64,000 nucleotides of DNA from Nitrosarchaeum sp. GTDB lineage: Archaea > Thermoproteota > Nitrososphaeria > Nitrososphaerales > Nitrosopumilaceae. The stretch is taken from positions 62,001 through 126,000 of the forward strand of contig NSIR01000002.1 in assembly GCA_002737445.1 (NCBI GenBank). Direction: 5' to 3'. Of this stretch, positions 8,617-17,915 are shown piece by piece. The notes under the pieces are model-generated. The model was not told the DNA's origin. It ran no database searches and was given only the letters and a program-made list of their open reading frames with translations. A program made the position numbers and the translations under genes. Each line of letters begins with the position of its first letter. Position 1 is the stretch's first letter.

Positions 8617-9470
8617 TGAAAAAGAAAATTACAGTAATTGGGGCAGGAGGACAAATGGGTAAATGGTTTACAAAATATTTTCTTGCAATAGGTTATGAAG
8701 TAACGTGTTATGATACTGAAAATAAAATTCAAACAAAAGGAATTATTCAATCAGAATCTCTAGTTGGTGGAATTTTAAAAGCCGATTATGTTATGCTATG
8801 CACACCTACAAGAAGAACTCCGGAAATCATTAGATTGATTGCAAAAGAAATGAAGAGAGATACATATCTAATTGAAATATCATCTGAAAAATCTAAAGTA
8901 GTAGCTTCATTGGCAAAAATGCCAGCAAAAATTAATCCAATATGTATTCACCCAATGTTTGGACCTGGTGCAAAATCCATCAAAGGGCAAAATATTATTT
9001 CAATTCCTGTTAAAGATGCAAAAAAAGAATTGGAAGTTGCTAAAGCACTTTTCGAAGGAGCTAATTTTGTAACAATTGATTCAAATGAACATGATAAAAA
9101 AATTGCAGTAATTTTAGGATTGACACATTTAATGAATCTAGTTTTTGCAAATATTATTTCAAAAGATGAAAAAATGGCACTGACTGAAAAAATGTCTGGA
9201 ACAACTTTTAAAGTTCAAAAAATATTAGCTGAAAGTATAATGACAGAATCACCAGAATTAATTGAAACCATCATCGCAAATCCAGAAATCAGAAGAAGTG
9301 CAGAAGAACTATGGAAAGACATTGGAAGATTACTTACAGCAGTACAAGAATCAAAAACGGAAGAAGTGGTTAATTATATCAAAACATGCCAAGCAAAACT
9401 TGCAAGCAATACAAACTTGGATGAATCATATAAAAAATTAACAAAAATGATAAGTGTGATTGAAAAATAA
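8616..9470 (+). CDS. tyrA: Prephenate (or arogenate) dehydrogenase
   Basis: The enzyme oxidatively decarboxylates prephenate to 4-hydroxyphenylpyruvate for tyrosine. The 284-aa protein starts with the nucleotide-binding motif 'VIGAGGQMGKWF'. It continues with 'VMLCTPTR' near residue 66 and the catalytic region 'CIHPMFGPGAKS' near 110. Its ATG overlaps the stop codon of the fusion gene (TAATG). No regulatory ACT domain is visible at the C-terminus, so feedback control would have to be on another enzyme. Confidence 0.92.
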   Translation: MKKKITVIGAGGQMGKWFTKYFLAIGYEVTCYDTENKIQTKGIIQSESLVGGILKADYVMLCTPTRRTPEIIRLIAKEMKRDTYLIEISSEKSKVVASLAKMPAKINPICIHPMFGPGAKSIKGQNIISIPVKDAKKELEVAKALFEGANFVTIDSNEHDKKIAVILGLTHLMNLVFANIISKDEKMALTEKMSGTTFKVQKILAESIMTESPELIETIIANPEIRRSAEELWKDIGRLLTAVQESKTEEVVNYIKTCQAKLASNTNLDESYKKLTKMISVIEK

Positions 9471-9475
9471 AGGAA

Positions 9476-9880
9476 ATACATTCAACCAAGATTATAACAG
9501 CTTTTATTCAAGATGATGGAAAATTACTTTTTCTCAAAAGAAGCGACAAAGTAAAAACTATGAAATGCCTTTGGTCAGGCGTGAGTGGAATCATTGAAAA
9601 AAATGAAATTCCATTAACACGTGCAAAAATAGAGATTTATGAAGAAATAGGAATCACTGAAGATAAAATTAGATTGCTAAAACAAGCAGATAAAATAAAA
9701 GTGAACTCTCCACAGTATGAAAATCACGAGTGGGAGATATTTCCATTTTTGTTTGAAGCAAAAAATCCAATAATTAAATTAAATTGGGAAAATTCAGAGT
9801 ACGCATGGATTACAGTAAATGAATTAAAAAACTACAACACGGTTCCTAGTCTTGAAAAAGTATTACAAAATTTGTTGTAA
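9476..9880 (+). CDS. Nudix hydrolase, start codon non-canonical or uncertain
   Basis: This protein hydrolyses a nucleoside-diphosphate-linked substrate that cannot be specified. The Nudix box runs through 'GIIEKNE' and 'IEIYEEIGI', with the usual REUxEE arginine replaced by isoleucine. The domain clearly begins before the first ATG (9560): the in-frame upstream codons read 'STKIITAFIQDDGKLLFLKR', the usual first strands of the fold. Yet there is no ATG, GTG or TTG between the stop at 9461 and 9560. An ATA at 9476 behind 'aagga' is my guess for the start; the minimal version is 9560-9880 (106 aa). It overlaps the convergent thiC by 18 bp. Confidence 0.75.
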   Translation: MHSTKIITAFIQDDGKLLFLKRSDKVKTMKCLWSGVSGIIEKNEIPLTRAKIEIYEEIGITEDKIRLLKQADKIKVNSPQYENHEWEIFPFLFEAKNPIIKLNWENSEYAWITVNELKNYNTVPSLEKVLQNLL

Positions 9881-11188
9881 ATTTCTTTCTTTTTCATACT
9901 TTTTTTGTTGAGGTAACATGACATAGACACATGCACCACCACACATAGTGCAAGGAACATTATTTCCAGGACGTTGACCGGTTCTACTATGAATTCTAGC
10001 TGCCGCTTCAGGATCAATAGATAGTGCAATTTGTTTTTCCCAATCCAATGTACGGCGAGCTTCAGTCATTTCCATATCCCATTTAATTGCCTTATCACGA
10101 ATCTTTACTAGATCAGCTGCATGTGCTGCAATTCTATATGCAATCAAGCCTGCTTTTACTTCTTCAGCATTAGGTAGTGCAAGATGTTCGGAAGGAGTTA
10201 GATAACATAGTAAATCAACACCTTCACTTGCAGATATTGCCGCACCTATCGCACTTGCAATATGATCATGTCCAGATGCAACATCAGTTACTAGAGGACC
10301 TAAAACATAGTAAGGAACATCCCCAATTAACGATTTAGCTAATCTAACATTTGCTGCAACTTCATTTAATGGAACATGTCCTGGACCTTCTACCATAACT
10401 TGGATGTCTTGTTCATGTGCACGTTTTGTTAATTGTGAGACATTAATCATTTCCTGAACTTGGAGTTCATCATGAGAATCTAGAATAGAACCAGGTCGTA
10501 GTGCATCACCAAGACTAAATGTAACATCATATTTTTTAGCAATTTCAATAAGATAGTCATAGTGTGTCAAATAGGGATTTTCTTTATCATGCTTTAACAT
10601 CCATGCAGCCGTGATTGTGCCACCTTTACTTACAACTCCCCCATACCTTTTGACTTTAAGAATTCTTTTTGCAATATCTTTTGTAATTCCACAGTGAATA
10701 GTAGTATAGTCAACACCATCTTTTGCATTATTTTCAAATGCATTCAAAAAATCATCTTCTGTCAAATTTAATGGGTTTTTATGAACCTCAACCCCATAAT
10801 TATAAGCCTCATAGATAGGTACAGTGCCAAAAGTAATCGGGGCAACTTCTAACAATCTTTGTCTAATTTTTCGAACATCACCACCGTCGCTTAAATCCAT
10901 CATTGTGTCAGCATGATATTTTACTGCAACTTTTGCTTTTTCAATTTCTTCATCTAAATTCACATTTAATGTAGAGGTTCCAATGTTTACATTGACTTTA
11001 GTTTTCAGGCCTTTACCAATTCCAACATTGTGAATTTTTTGAGGTCTAGCGTTGTTACTAGGAATTATAATTGAACCACTGGCAATTTTAGGAATTAGCC
11101 ATTCCAATGTAACATCTTCGTCTTTTGCAACTCGCTTCATTTCTTCAGTAGCTATACCTCTACGTGCCGAAGTCATTTGGGTACCCAT
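9863..11188 (-). CDS. thiC: Phosphomethylpyrimidine synthase
   Basis: This is the radical-SAM enzyme that rearranges AIR to HMP-phosphate for thiamine. The 441-aa protein is full length with typical blocks ('SLGDALRPGSILDSHDE', 'VEGPGHVPLNEV', 'LGPLVTDVASGHDHI'). The C-terminal cluster ligands are C413, C416 and C420 in 'CTMCGGAC', i.e. C-x2-C-x3-C, one residue shorter than the C-x2-C-x4-C I know from bacterial ThiC. No TPP riboswitch is recognisable in the 72 bp upstream. thiDN lies nearby on the other strand. Confidence 0.97.
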   Translation of the reverse strand: MGTQMTSARRGIATEEMKRVAKDEDVTLEWLIPKIASGSIIIPSNNARPQKIHNVGIGKGLKTKVNVNIGTSTLNVNLDEEIEKAKVAVKYHADTMMDLSDGGDVRKIRQRLLEVAPITFGTVPIYEAYNYGVEVHKNPLNLTEDDFLNAFENNAKDGVDYTTIHCGITKDIAKRILKVKRYGGVVSKGGTITAAWMLKHDKENPYLTHYDYLIEIAKKYDVTFSLGDALRPGSILDSHDELQVQEMINVSQLTKRAHEQDIQVMVEGPGHVPLNEVAANVRLAKSLIGDVPYYVLGPLVTDVASGHDHIASAIGAAISASEGVDLLCYLTPSEHLALPNAEEVKAGLIAYRIAAHAADLVKIRDKAIKWDMEMTEARRTLDWEKQIALSIDPEAAARIHSRTGQRPGNNVPCTMCGGACVYVMLPQQKKYEKERNLQQIL

Positions 11189-11260
11189 TAGTTAATACAT
11201 ATTTTTGCCTTGATTTAAACAATCAGTGGCTAATAAAATTATAACAAATATAAAAAAGAA

Positions 11261-11476
11261 TTATAAAAACAGAGTGGATTGTAATTCCATGCGTTCAGTT
11301 TTTAGTAAAGAGATTCTTTCTAAAATGGGTTTAATTATACGCATAGAATCATCAGAATTTAGAAAATTTTCTTTTATTTGGACAGTTCTTTGAGTTAATT
11401 CCATTTCAGCTAAAACTAGAGAAATGAATTTTTTAAGATGCTTATTTTCTTTTTTAAGAGATAAAATATCATCCAT
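11261..11476 (-). CDS. Small coiled-coil protein, function unknown
   Basis: This 71-aa protein reads as one amphipathic coiled coil ('LSLKKENKHLKKFISLVLAE') with no cysteine motif and no membrane segment. It lies 3 bp downstream of the 65-aa zinc-ribbon gene and both appear co-transcribed, which suggests they work together. I do not recognise the family. Confidence 0.6.
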   Translation of the reverse strand: MDDILSLKKENKHLKKFISLVLAEMELTQRTVQIKENFLNSDDSMRIIKPILERISLLKTERMELQSTLFL

Positions 11477-11479
11477 GTT

Positions 11480-11677
11480 TTATTTAGAGGAACTCCAAGT
11501 TTCAGCAACATTGTAATTAGTAGACGAGTCAGAGATCAGGTATTTTTTACCACATTTGAAGCACTGCCAAAGAAAAATACCGTTTACTTTTTTTTGATAT
11601 TGCATAGGCAACAAACATACAGTACACAGTAATTCATTAGGAACATCATTTACAGGAGGGATATTTTTTTCAATCAA
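11480..11677 (-). CDS. Small zinc-ribbon protein, function unknown
   Basis: This 65-aa protein has two paired cysteines, 'CTVC' near residue 18 and 'CFKC' near 39, the layout of a zinc ribbon. The C-terminus is serine-rich. It precedes the coiled-coil gene by 3 bp and is divergent from thiDN. No catalytic motif is visible. Confidence 0.65.
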   Translation of the reverse strand: MIEKNIPPVNDVPNELLCTVCLLPMQYQKKVNGIFLWQCFKCGKKYLISDSSTNYNVAETWSSSK

Positions 11678-11794
11678 ATTAACAAATAGAAATGAATTTA
11701 GACATATAATTGCATTATGTAAATAAAGAGAAATTAAAATAAAAAGATACAGTCAAAAGCAAAAATAGATAGTATAGCTGTTTCAAAATACATT

Positions 11795-13099
11795 ATGAAC
11801 TTACTTTCGATAGGTGGTTCTGACCCATCATCAGGTGCAGGAATACAAAGTGATGTGAAAACATTTGATTCCCTAAATGCGCATGGTTTGACAGTAATTA
11901 CTGCAATAACGGGTCAAAATACATCAAGTTTTGGAATGATTGAACCAGTATCTCAAAAAATATTGAAAAATCAAATAAATCTAGTAATGTCTGATTTTAA
12001 AATTGATGGTATTAAAATTGGAATGGTATACAATTCAGAAATAATAAAAGCAATTTACAGAGAATTAAAAAATACAAAGATTACGATAGTAGTTGATCCG
12101 ATAATTAAATCCACTACGGGTGGATTACTAATTGAAAAAAATGCAATAAATGATTTTAAAAAACTAATAATTCCGTTAGCTACTGTAATCACACCAAATA
12201 AATTTGAAGCCGAGTTTTTATCAAAAATAAAAATAAACTCAGTAAAATCACTTGAAAAAGCTGCACAGAAAATTCAAAAAATGGGTGCAAAAAAGGTAGT
12301 TATCACAGGAATAGAAACAAAAAATGGGCAAATTTCTGACTTCATATTAGAAGAAGAAAATCAATATACGATATCGGGGAGAAAAATTCTAAAAACAAAT
12401 CATGGTAGTGGATGTAATTATTCTGCATCATTATTATTTTCACTGGCAACGGGCAATAAATTAAAAGATGCCGTAAAATTCTCAAAACAGTTTACAGTAA
12501 ATTCTATAAAAAATTCTAAAAATTTAGGACGGGGAATTAGCATCACACAGGTTCAACGCAAAGATAACATTTTTGTGGAATTATCTAATGCAATAAATGA
12601 ATTTATTGAAATTAAAAATATTTATGAGAATATTCCGGAATGCCAAACAAATTTTGTATTTTCTAAAAATAATCCAAAATCAATTAAAGATATCCTAGGA
12701 GTTGCAGGAAGAATTGTAAAAACTGGAAACAAAGTTACGTTGGCAGGAAGTTTATCCTATGGGGGATCAAAACATGTTGCTACCGCAGTAATTACAGTGA
12801 ATAAAAAGTTTCCAGAAATACGTTCTGGAATTAATTTTAAATACAATAAAAAAACGATTTCAAATTTAAAAAAGATTGGATGTATTATTTCTAGTTATGA
12901 TAGAAATACAGAACCCAAAGGGCTCAAAAATACAGAAGGATCGTCTGTTGGATGGGGAGTAAAATATGCAATAAAAAATTTAGAAGAACCACCAGATGTA
13001 ATTTATCATGAGGGGGATTTTGGAAAAGAAGCAATGATAATAATTTTTGGCAATACGCCCACAAATATTATAGAGAAAATTTCAAAACTACATATTTAA
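11795..13099 (+). CDS. thiDN: HMP/HMP-phosphate kinase fused to ThiN thiamine-phosphate synthase
   Basis: This is a bifunctional thiamine enzyme of 434 aa. Residues 1-255 are ThiD, phosphorylating HMP to HMP-PP ('SIGGSDPSSGAGIQSDVKTF' at the N-terminus, 'VVDPIIKSTTGG' near 102, 'ATVITPNKFEAE' near 128). Residues 265-434 are a ThiN domain ('VAGRIVKTGNKVTLAGSL', 'SSVGWGVKYAI', 'YHEGDFGKEAM') that replaces ThiE for coupling HMP-PP to the thiazole. It complements the nearby thiC. Confidence 0.93.
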   Translation: MNLLSIGGSDPSSGAGIQSDVKTFDSLNAHGLTVITAITGQNTSSFGMIEPVSQKILKNQINLVMSDFKIDGIKIGMVYNSEIIKAIYRELKNTKITIVVDPIIKSTTGGLLIEKNAINDFKKLIIPLATVITPNKFEAEFLSKIKINSVKSLEKAAQKIQKMGAKKVVITGIETKNGQISDFILEEENQYTISGRKILKTNHGSGCNYSASLLFSLATGNKLKDAVKFSKQFTVNSIKNSKNLGRGISITQVQRKDNIFVELSNAINEFIEIKNIYENIPECQTNFVFSKNNPKSIKDILGVAGRIVKTGNKVTLAGSLSYGGSKHVATAVITVNKKFPEIRSGINFKYNKKTISNLKKIGCIISSYDRNTEPKGLKNTEGSSVGWGVKYAIKNLEEPPDVIYHEGDFGKEAMIIIFGNTPTNIIEKISKLHI

Positions 13100-13160
13100 T
13101 TTTAATAAATAATAGAATATCATAATTTAACATAAATACCCATATTGAAAATAGAAAATC

Positions 13161-13862
13161 ATGAAGGCAGTAATTCTTGCAGGAGGATTGGGAACAAGAT
13201 TACAACCATATACAACATTTCTTCCAAAGCCAATGCTACCATTAGGAGAAAAACCAATTTTAGAGCACTTGGTTGATTGGACAAAAAAAAGTGGTATAAA
13301 ATCAGTAGTGCTATGTGTCAGTTATCTAAGAAAAACAATTGAGGATTATTTTGAAGATGGTAAAAGATTTGGGGTAACCATAGAGTATGCAATTTCAAAC
13401 AGACCTTTAGCTACTGCGGGTCAACTTAAAACAGCAGAAAAATTAATTGATGATACTTTCGTCTGTATGTATGGGGATTCAATATTTGATTTTAATTTAC
13501 GAAGTATGATAAATCAACATAAACGAAAAAAATCATTTGTCACAATGAGTTTGTATGAATATAAAACCAATTTACCATACGGGGTAATAGAAACCACAAA
13601 AACAGACAAGGTGATTGCTTGGAATGAAAAACCACAAATCAAGGCAAATGTCAATATGGGCTGTTATGTAATGGAACCAGGAGTAATGGACCTAATACCA
13701 AAAAACATACCATATGGGATGGACGATGTAATTAAAAAAGCTATGATTAAAAAGAAACTTGTAAGTAGTATTATTTCTAAAAAAGGATTTCTAGATATTG
13801 GAAATAAAGCATCATACATAAAAGCAAATCAAGAATACCTACAAAAACTTGGAAATATATAA
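13161..13862 (+). CDS. Sugar-phosphate nucleotidylyltransferase
   Basis: This 233-aa cytosolic enzyme couples a sugar-1-phosphate to an NTP. It has the signature 'ILAGGLGTRLQPYTTFLPKP' at residues 5-24, the sugar-binding 'WNEKP' near 155 and 'GDSIFDF' near 108. It resembles the N-terminal catalytic domain of RmlA/GMP-pyrophosphorylase-like proteins without the C-terminal left-handed helix domain. The N-acetyltransferase gene follows after 9 bp, so a UDP-GlcNAc-type sugar pathway is likely; substrate specificity is inference. Confidence 0.88.
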   Translation: MKAVILAGGLGTRLQPYTTFLPKPMLPLGEKPILEHLVDWTKKSGIKSVVLCVSYLRKTIEDYFEDGKRFGVTIEYAISNRPLATAGQLKTAEKLIDDTFVCMYGDSIFDFNLRSMINQHKRKKSFVTMSLYEYKTNLPYGVIETTKTDKVIAWNEKPQIKANVNMGCYVMEPGVMDLIPKNIPYGMDDVIKKAMIKKKLVSSIISKKGFLDIGNKASYIKANQEYLQKLGNI

Positions 13863-13871
13863 TTATAAAAA

Positions 13872-14309
13872 ATGAGCGACATAACAATTAGAAAATTAGA
13901 AAAAGAAGATCTCTTTAATGGTTTTTTATCAACGTTAGATTCACTTCGTCAAGCAAGCAGTATGGATAAAGAAAATGCAGAAAGGATATTTAATGAAATA
14001 AATAAAAATTCAAATCAAATCATTGTAGTGGCATTAATTGAAGGAAAAATAGTAGGTTCAACTACACTATTAATTGAAACAAAATTTATTCATGACGGAG
14101 GGAAGGTTGGGCACATAGAAGATGTTGTAATAGACAAAAAGTATCAAAAACAAGGAATTGGTGAAAAAATTATCACGTATCTTTTAAGATATGCCATGGA
14201 ACAAGGATGCTACAAAACTATTTTGGATTGCAATAATGAGATAAAACCATTTTATGAAAAATTAGGATTCATACATAATGCAAATGCATTAAGATTTGAT
14301 CATGTCTAA
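13872..14309 (+). CDS. GNAT acetyltransferase, glucosamine-6-phosphate N-acetyltransferase-like
   Basis: This 145-aa single GNAT domain strongly resembles eukaryotic GNA1. The acetyl-CoA-binding loop is 'VVIDKKYQKQGIGEKI' and the flanking 'GGKVGHIEDV' and 'TILDCNNEIKPFYEKLGF' match GNA1 positions. The product would feed UDP-GlcNAc made with the upstream nucleotidyltransferase. It converges on a membrane-protein gene with a 4-bp overlap. Confidence 0.82.
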   Translation: MSDITIRKLEKEDLFNGFLSTLDSLRQASSMDKENAERIFNEINKNSNQIIVVALIEGKIVGSTTLLIETKFIHDGGKVGHIEDVVIDKKYQKQGIGEKIITYLLRYAMEQGCYKTILDCNNEIKPFYEKLGFIHNANALRFDHV

Positions 14310-14746
14310 AAATATTCTTTTTTAGGACGTTTTCTATTATTTTTTATTAAAATAATTCCAACAATCATCACAGGAATAGAAAGTCCCATGAAAAGAAAAG
14401 GGGTTAAAAGTACAGTTTGTACTAGATACACTGGAACAAGTTTACCTAAAAGAGTGTAACAGTACGCCATTCCAAAAAATAAAATTATTCCACCACCAAG
14501 TATCAAAGAACCAATTTGCTTAGAACCATAATTTCTTGAGAGAATAAATGAAAGTCCAGCTAAAATAGATGCAGGTGCCACACCGATAGAAATGAATTGA
14601 AGAATTTTTGGACTGGGTTCAAATGCAACATTAAATTCTAAATTTGTAGGGATATCAATCATAAAATGATAAATTGTAATCATTTCACCTGCAAACATTG
14701 TAAACAAACCAACACTTGCAATTGCAGTCCATTTTTCTAGTGACAT
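14306..14746 (-). CDS. Four-helix membrane protein, function unknown
   Basis: This 146-aa hydrophobic protein has about four transmembrane helices (around residues 8-30, 48-68, 76-96 and 105-137), ending in a basic 'KNNRKRPKKEYF' tail, so the C-terminus is probably cytoplasmic. No enzymatic motif is visible. Confidence 0.7.
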   Translation of the reverse strand: MSLEKWTAIASVGLFTMFAGEMITIYHFMIDIPTNLEFNVAFEPSPKILQFISIGVAPASILAGLSFILSRNYGSKQIGSLILGGGIILFFGMAYCYTLLGKLVPVYLVQTVLLTPFLFMGLSIPVMIVGIILIKNNRKRPKKEYF

Positions 14747-14780
14747 GATATTAAGAAAATTTAATTGATAATTAAACCAT

Positions 14781-15812
14781 TCATACTATACCAACAAGAT
14801 TAGCCAATTCTTTTCTGCAAGATGCACCAAGTTTTTCGGCTACCTGTTCTGGGGACAATTCATTATGAAATATACCATAACCGCGCTCAAGACCTGTCCA
14901 AGGTTGAGTTATTGGATAAACTTCAATATGCCAATGAATTTGTCTACTATTCTTCTTTTCAGGAGATAAGTGAAATGCTAAACTATATGAAACATCTTTG
15001 ACAGTTTTGGACAAACCACCAAGAGTTGAACGTAAAATAAGTGATAAATCATTAATTTCTTTTTGGGTAATTTTAGAAAAACTAGTTGAATGTTTTTTTG
15101 GAGAAATACAAAATTGGTATGAGGTAGTAGGTGCCCAAGGGCAAAATGCAATAAAGCCTTCAGTTTGAAGAATTTGTCTAGGACCGCCACTTTCAACGGT
15201 TATAGTTTGACATAAAGGACATACACCTTTTTCATTATTAGTTCTAGCAGACGCCTCTGCCTCTTCTTCAATAATTGGGGGAATTGTTGAAAATGTCAAG
15301 AGATTCAAATGAGGGTGGGGATTTTTACTGCCAGCATTTTCACCATGATCAGCATAAATGGAAACATACGTAACGCCTTTTTGAGTATAAAGCCATCGTA
15401 ATCTATCCTGAACAACTACCAAAATGTTTGACCATTGATCAATCTCGATTGTAGCTAGAGTATCTTTTTCGTTAGGAGATGCAACTATAATGTAATGATA
15501 TCCGTAAGCAGGTTCACTGTATTGTGGTCTTTCAGTGTATGAATTTTCAGTGTTAATTGAAACTATTGGATTTTTACTCTCAAAAACTCGAATCACCCAA
15601 TTTTTAACATGATCATCATCACTATCTTGAAGACGTTGTAACATACCATCTTTTGCAACAAGTGAAAGTACGGATGGATTTGTCATTGCCTCATTACCAA
15701 GAGCAAATGGAAGTTTTTTTGGATCAGCAACCTTATCTGTCTTTTTAGAAACAATCATGAAACGTTCACTAAGATAGTCCTTTCGCATGTCACCCATAAC
15801 AAATATTTTCAC
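14781..15812 (-). CDS. Galactose-1-phosphate uridylyltransferase-like (HIT superfamily) protein
   Basis: This 343-aa protein has the two-lobed GalT layout. The first lobe has 'NPHPHLNLL' near residue 167 and a 'CPLCQ' pair near 198; the second lobe ends in 'IHWHIEVYP' near 293, the H-x-H active-site form. It probably transfers a nucleotidyl group between sugar phosphates; the true substrate may differ from galactose-1-phosphate. The GTG at 15812 sits about 30 bp behind a TATA-like 'ccgatataataa' (plus-strand orientation); ATGs at 15797 and 15788 are alternative starts. Confidence 0.8.
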   Translation of the reverse strand: MKIFVMGDMRKDYLSERFMIVSKKTDKVADPKKLPFALGNEAMTNPSVLSLVAKDGMLQRLQDSDDDHVKNWVIRVFESKNPIVSINTENSYTERPQYSEPAYGYHYIIVASPNEKDTLATIEIDQWSNILVVVQDRLRWLYTQKGVTYVSIYADHGENAGSKNPHPHLNLLTFSTIPPIIEEEAEASARTNNEKGVCPLCQTITVESGGPRQILQTEGFIAFCPWAPTTSYQFCISPKKHSTSFSKITQKEINDLSLILRSTLGGLSKTVKDVSYSLAFHLSPEKKNSRQIHWHIEVYPITQPWTGLERGYGIFHNELSPEQVAEKLGASCRKELANLVGIV

Positions 15813-15992
15813 AGGTAGTAGGTTAAAATGTTTTCCGATATAATAAAAAATAATTAGAAAATTATTTTATAAAAAAAATTTAAAACATAATTAAAACATA
15901 GTAGATAATTAAAACATTTTTTACAAATAAAATATAATTTTGATCGCATATTTTCATGTAAGATTTAAAGGAGTAGTGAAAATTTAACAGGT

Positions 15993-17288
15993 ATGAAAAA
16001 TGAAAATAATTCTGATATTCATATGATTTATGTTCTTTTAGATGGAGTTGGTGATCTTCCACATCCAGATTTAGATGGTAAAACACCACTTGAAGCTGCA
16101 AATACACCAATTATTGATAAATTAGCAAGAAACGGAGTGATTGGGGAGGTAATTTCGGTAGGCAAAGGAATTGCACCAGAATCAGATATTGCAGTTTTCA
16201 ATATGCTTGGATATAGATTTCATCATGTAGATTATGCAGGTAGAGGAGTTATAGAGGCAATTGGAGTTGGAATTGATTTTAAGGATGGAGATGTAGCATT
16301 AAGAGGAAATTATGCAACATTAAATGATGAGGGTGTGATTATAGATAGACGGGCAGGAAGAAACGTAGAAAAAAATGATGCCGATCAAATTGCAAAAGAA
16401 ATTGAAAATAAAATTAAATTTTCATATCCAAATACGTCAGTAGTGGTATCACACACCATAGGACATAGAGTTACAGTTAGAATTAGAACCGAAGGTGAAA
16501 AACTTTCCTCAGAGATAACCAATACAGACCCAGCATATGCAAGAGTAGATGGTATGGGAGTTGCAAAAGCAGTTGGGGATTTTTTACGAATTGAGAAATG
16601 TTTCCCTCTAAATGAAACTGAAAATGCCAAGAAAACTGCAAAATTAGTTAATGAATTTACAGAACAATCAATAAAAATTATGAGAGAAAGTTCAATTAAT
16701 AAAAAAAGACAAGAGACAAAAAAGAAAATGTTGAGTTGTATTTTACTCAGAGATGCCGGAAACAAGTATCCAGATGTAAAACCTATCAATGATATGTATT
16801 TGATGAACTTTTCATGTATTGTAGATATGCCAGTTGAACTTGGAATTTCAGAAGTACTAAAAATGAAAGCATTTGAGGCGGGAGGATTAACAGACTATGA
16901 AGAAAAAGCAAAAGTAGCTGCAAAAGCAATGGAGACACAAAATGCAATTTATGTTCATCTAAAAGGTCCAGATGAGTTTGGTCATGACGGAGATGCGATT
17001 GGAAAAATGAAAAATATAGAAGAGATAGATCAGAGATTTTTTAAAATATTATTAGAAAATATAGATTCAAAAAAAGTGGTCATAGTTATTTCTGCAGACC
17101 ATTCAACTCCATGCATAAACAAAGGTCATAGTGATGATCCTGTACCAATTTTAGTATCAGGGGATTTTATCAAAAATGATGGAACCACAAGAATGACAGA
17201 AATTCAAGCAAAGAAGGGAAGCATAGGGCTAATTCAAGGAGCAGACGTAGTAACTACAGTTCTTAATTTAATTAAATCTCAAAGATAG
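15993..17288 (+). CDS. apgM: 2,3-bisphosphoglycerate-independent phosphoglycerate mutase, archaeal type
   Basis: The enzyme interconverts 3- and 2-phosphoglycerate in gluconeogenesis. The 431-aa protein belongs to the alkaline-phosphatase superfamily: 'YVLLDGVGDLPHPDLDGKTP' carries the metal-binding Asp near residue 14, 'APESDIAV' the phospho-Ser S66 region, and the C-terminal 'HLKGPDEFGHDGD' and 'ISADHSTPC' supply metal ligands. It ends 17 bp inside the convergent DUF309 gene. Phosphoglycerate kinase in the same window (60161) is its pathway neighbour. Confidence 0.93.
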   Translation: MKNENNSDIHMIYVLLDGVGDLPHPDLDGKTPLEAANTPIIDKLARNGVIGEVISVGKGIAPESDIAVFNMLGYRFHHVDYAGRGVIEAIGVGIDFKDGDVALRGNYATLNDEGVIIDRRAGRNVEKNDADQIAKEIENKIKFSYPNTSVVVSHTIGHRVTVRIRTEGEKLSSEITNTDPAYARVDGMGVAKAVGDFLRIEKCFPLNETENAKKTAKLVNEFTEQSIKIMRESSINKKRQETKKKMLSCILLRDAGNKYPDVKPINDMYLMNFSCIVDMPVELGISEVLKMKAFEAGGLTDYEEKAKVAAKAMETQNAIYVHLKGPDEFGHDGDAIGKMKNIEEIDQRFFKILLENIDSKKVVIVISADHSTPCINKGHSDDPVPILVSGDFIKNDGTTRMTEIQAKKGSIGLIQGADVVTTVLNLIKSQR

Positions 17289-17877
17289 TCAATTTTTGAG
17301 TTTTTTGCATATCTTTAATTTTATTTCTAATTCTATCTACATTGATTGGACCATACATACTGGGGGATACACCTAATTTTTCTAATGCACGGCTCAACAT
17401 ACCAACGCCGACACGGCTTTCGTCTTTTTGACTATGAGCAAAAGCAACTGCAAGAAGAATAATTCCTTGTACAAGTTCCTTTTCGGTTCCATAGCATTTT
17501 TTCCAAACACCTTCCAATGATTCATGACTTTCCCAAAATCGTTCACTATTAAAATAAAAAATACCATCTTTGAGTCCTTCATCTTTTTCTATTTTTTCTT
17601 CGATGACATGTCGAGTGTTATCCAATTCACCTATAGAGCATAATTTTCCAACTAGAGTATCCAAATCAGTTGAATTTACTGAAACATCTAATTCGAGAAA
17701 TGTACTTGCAACCCGAGCAACCCTAACTGATGCGTTCATATCAGAACAAAGTTCTCTTGCCCTATGAACGATATCAGTTGAATTTATTGGAAGATATTGA
17801 TCATTCTTCAAATGAACCATGTATCTTTCCATATGTGTATTTGACAGTAATTTTATAAATTTGTTCTCCAATTTCAA
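17272..17877 (-). CDS. DUF309 family protein
   Basis: This 201-aa protein has a C-terminal DUF309 helical domain: 'FYFNSERFWESHESLEGVWK' at about residues 107-126 and 'QGIILLAVAFAHSQ' near 137. The N-terminal hundred residues form a separate region. The family is found across bacteria and archaea and has no established function. An internal ATG ('MERYMVHL') could be the true start, trimming 15 residues. It overlaps apgM tail-to-tail. Confidence 0.8.
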   Translation of the reverse strand: MKLENKFIKLLSNTHMERYMVHLKNDQYLPINSTDIVHRARELCSDMNASVRVARVASTFLELDVSVNSTDLDTLVGKLCSIGELDNTRHVIEEKIEKDEGLKDGIFYFNSERFWESHESLEGVWKKCYGTEKELVQGIILLAVAFAHSQKDESRVGVGMLSRALEKLGVSPSMYGPINVDRIRNKIKDMQKTQKLTIFEI

Positions 17878-17915
17878 TCAAGGTTTATATGAAATATCTT
17901 AAAGATTTTTGATAC

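Noticed and set aside
11189-11260. TPP riboswitch before thiC
   Set aside because: The 72-bp leader lacks the conserved CTGAGA-type core and is too short for the full element.
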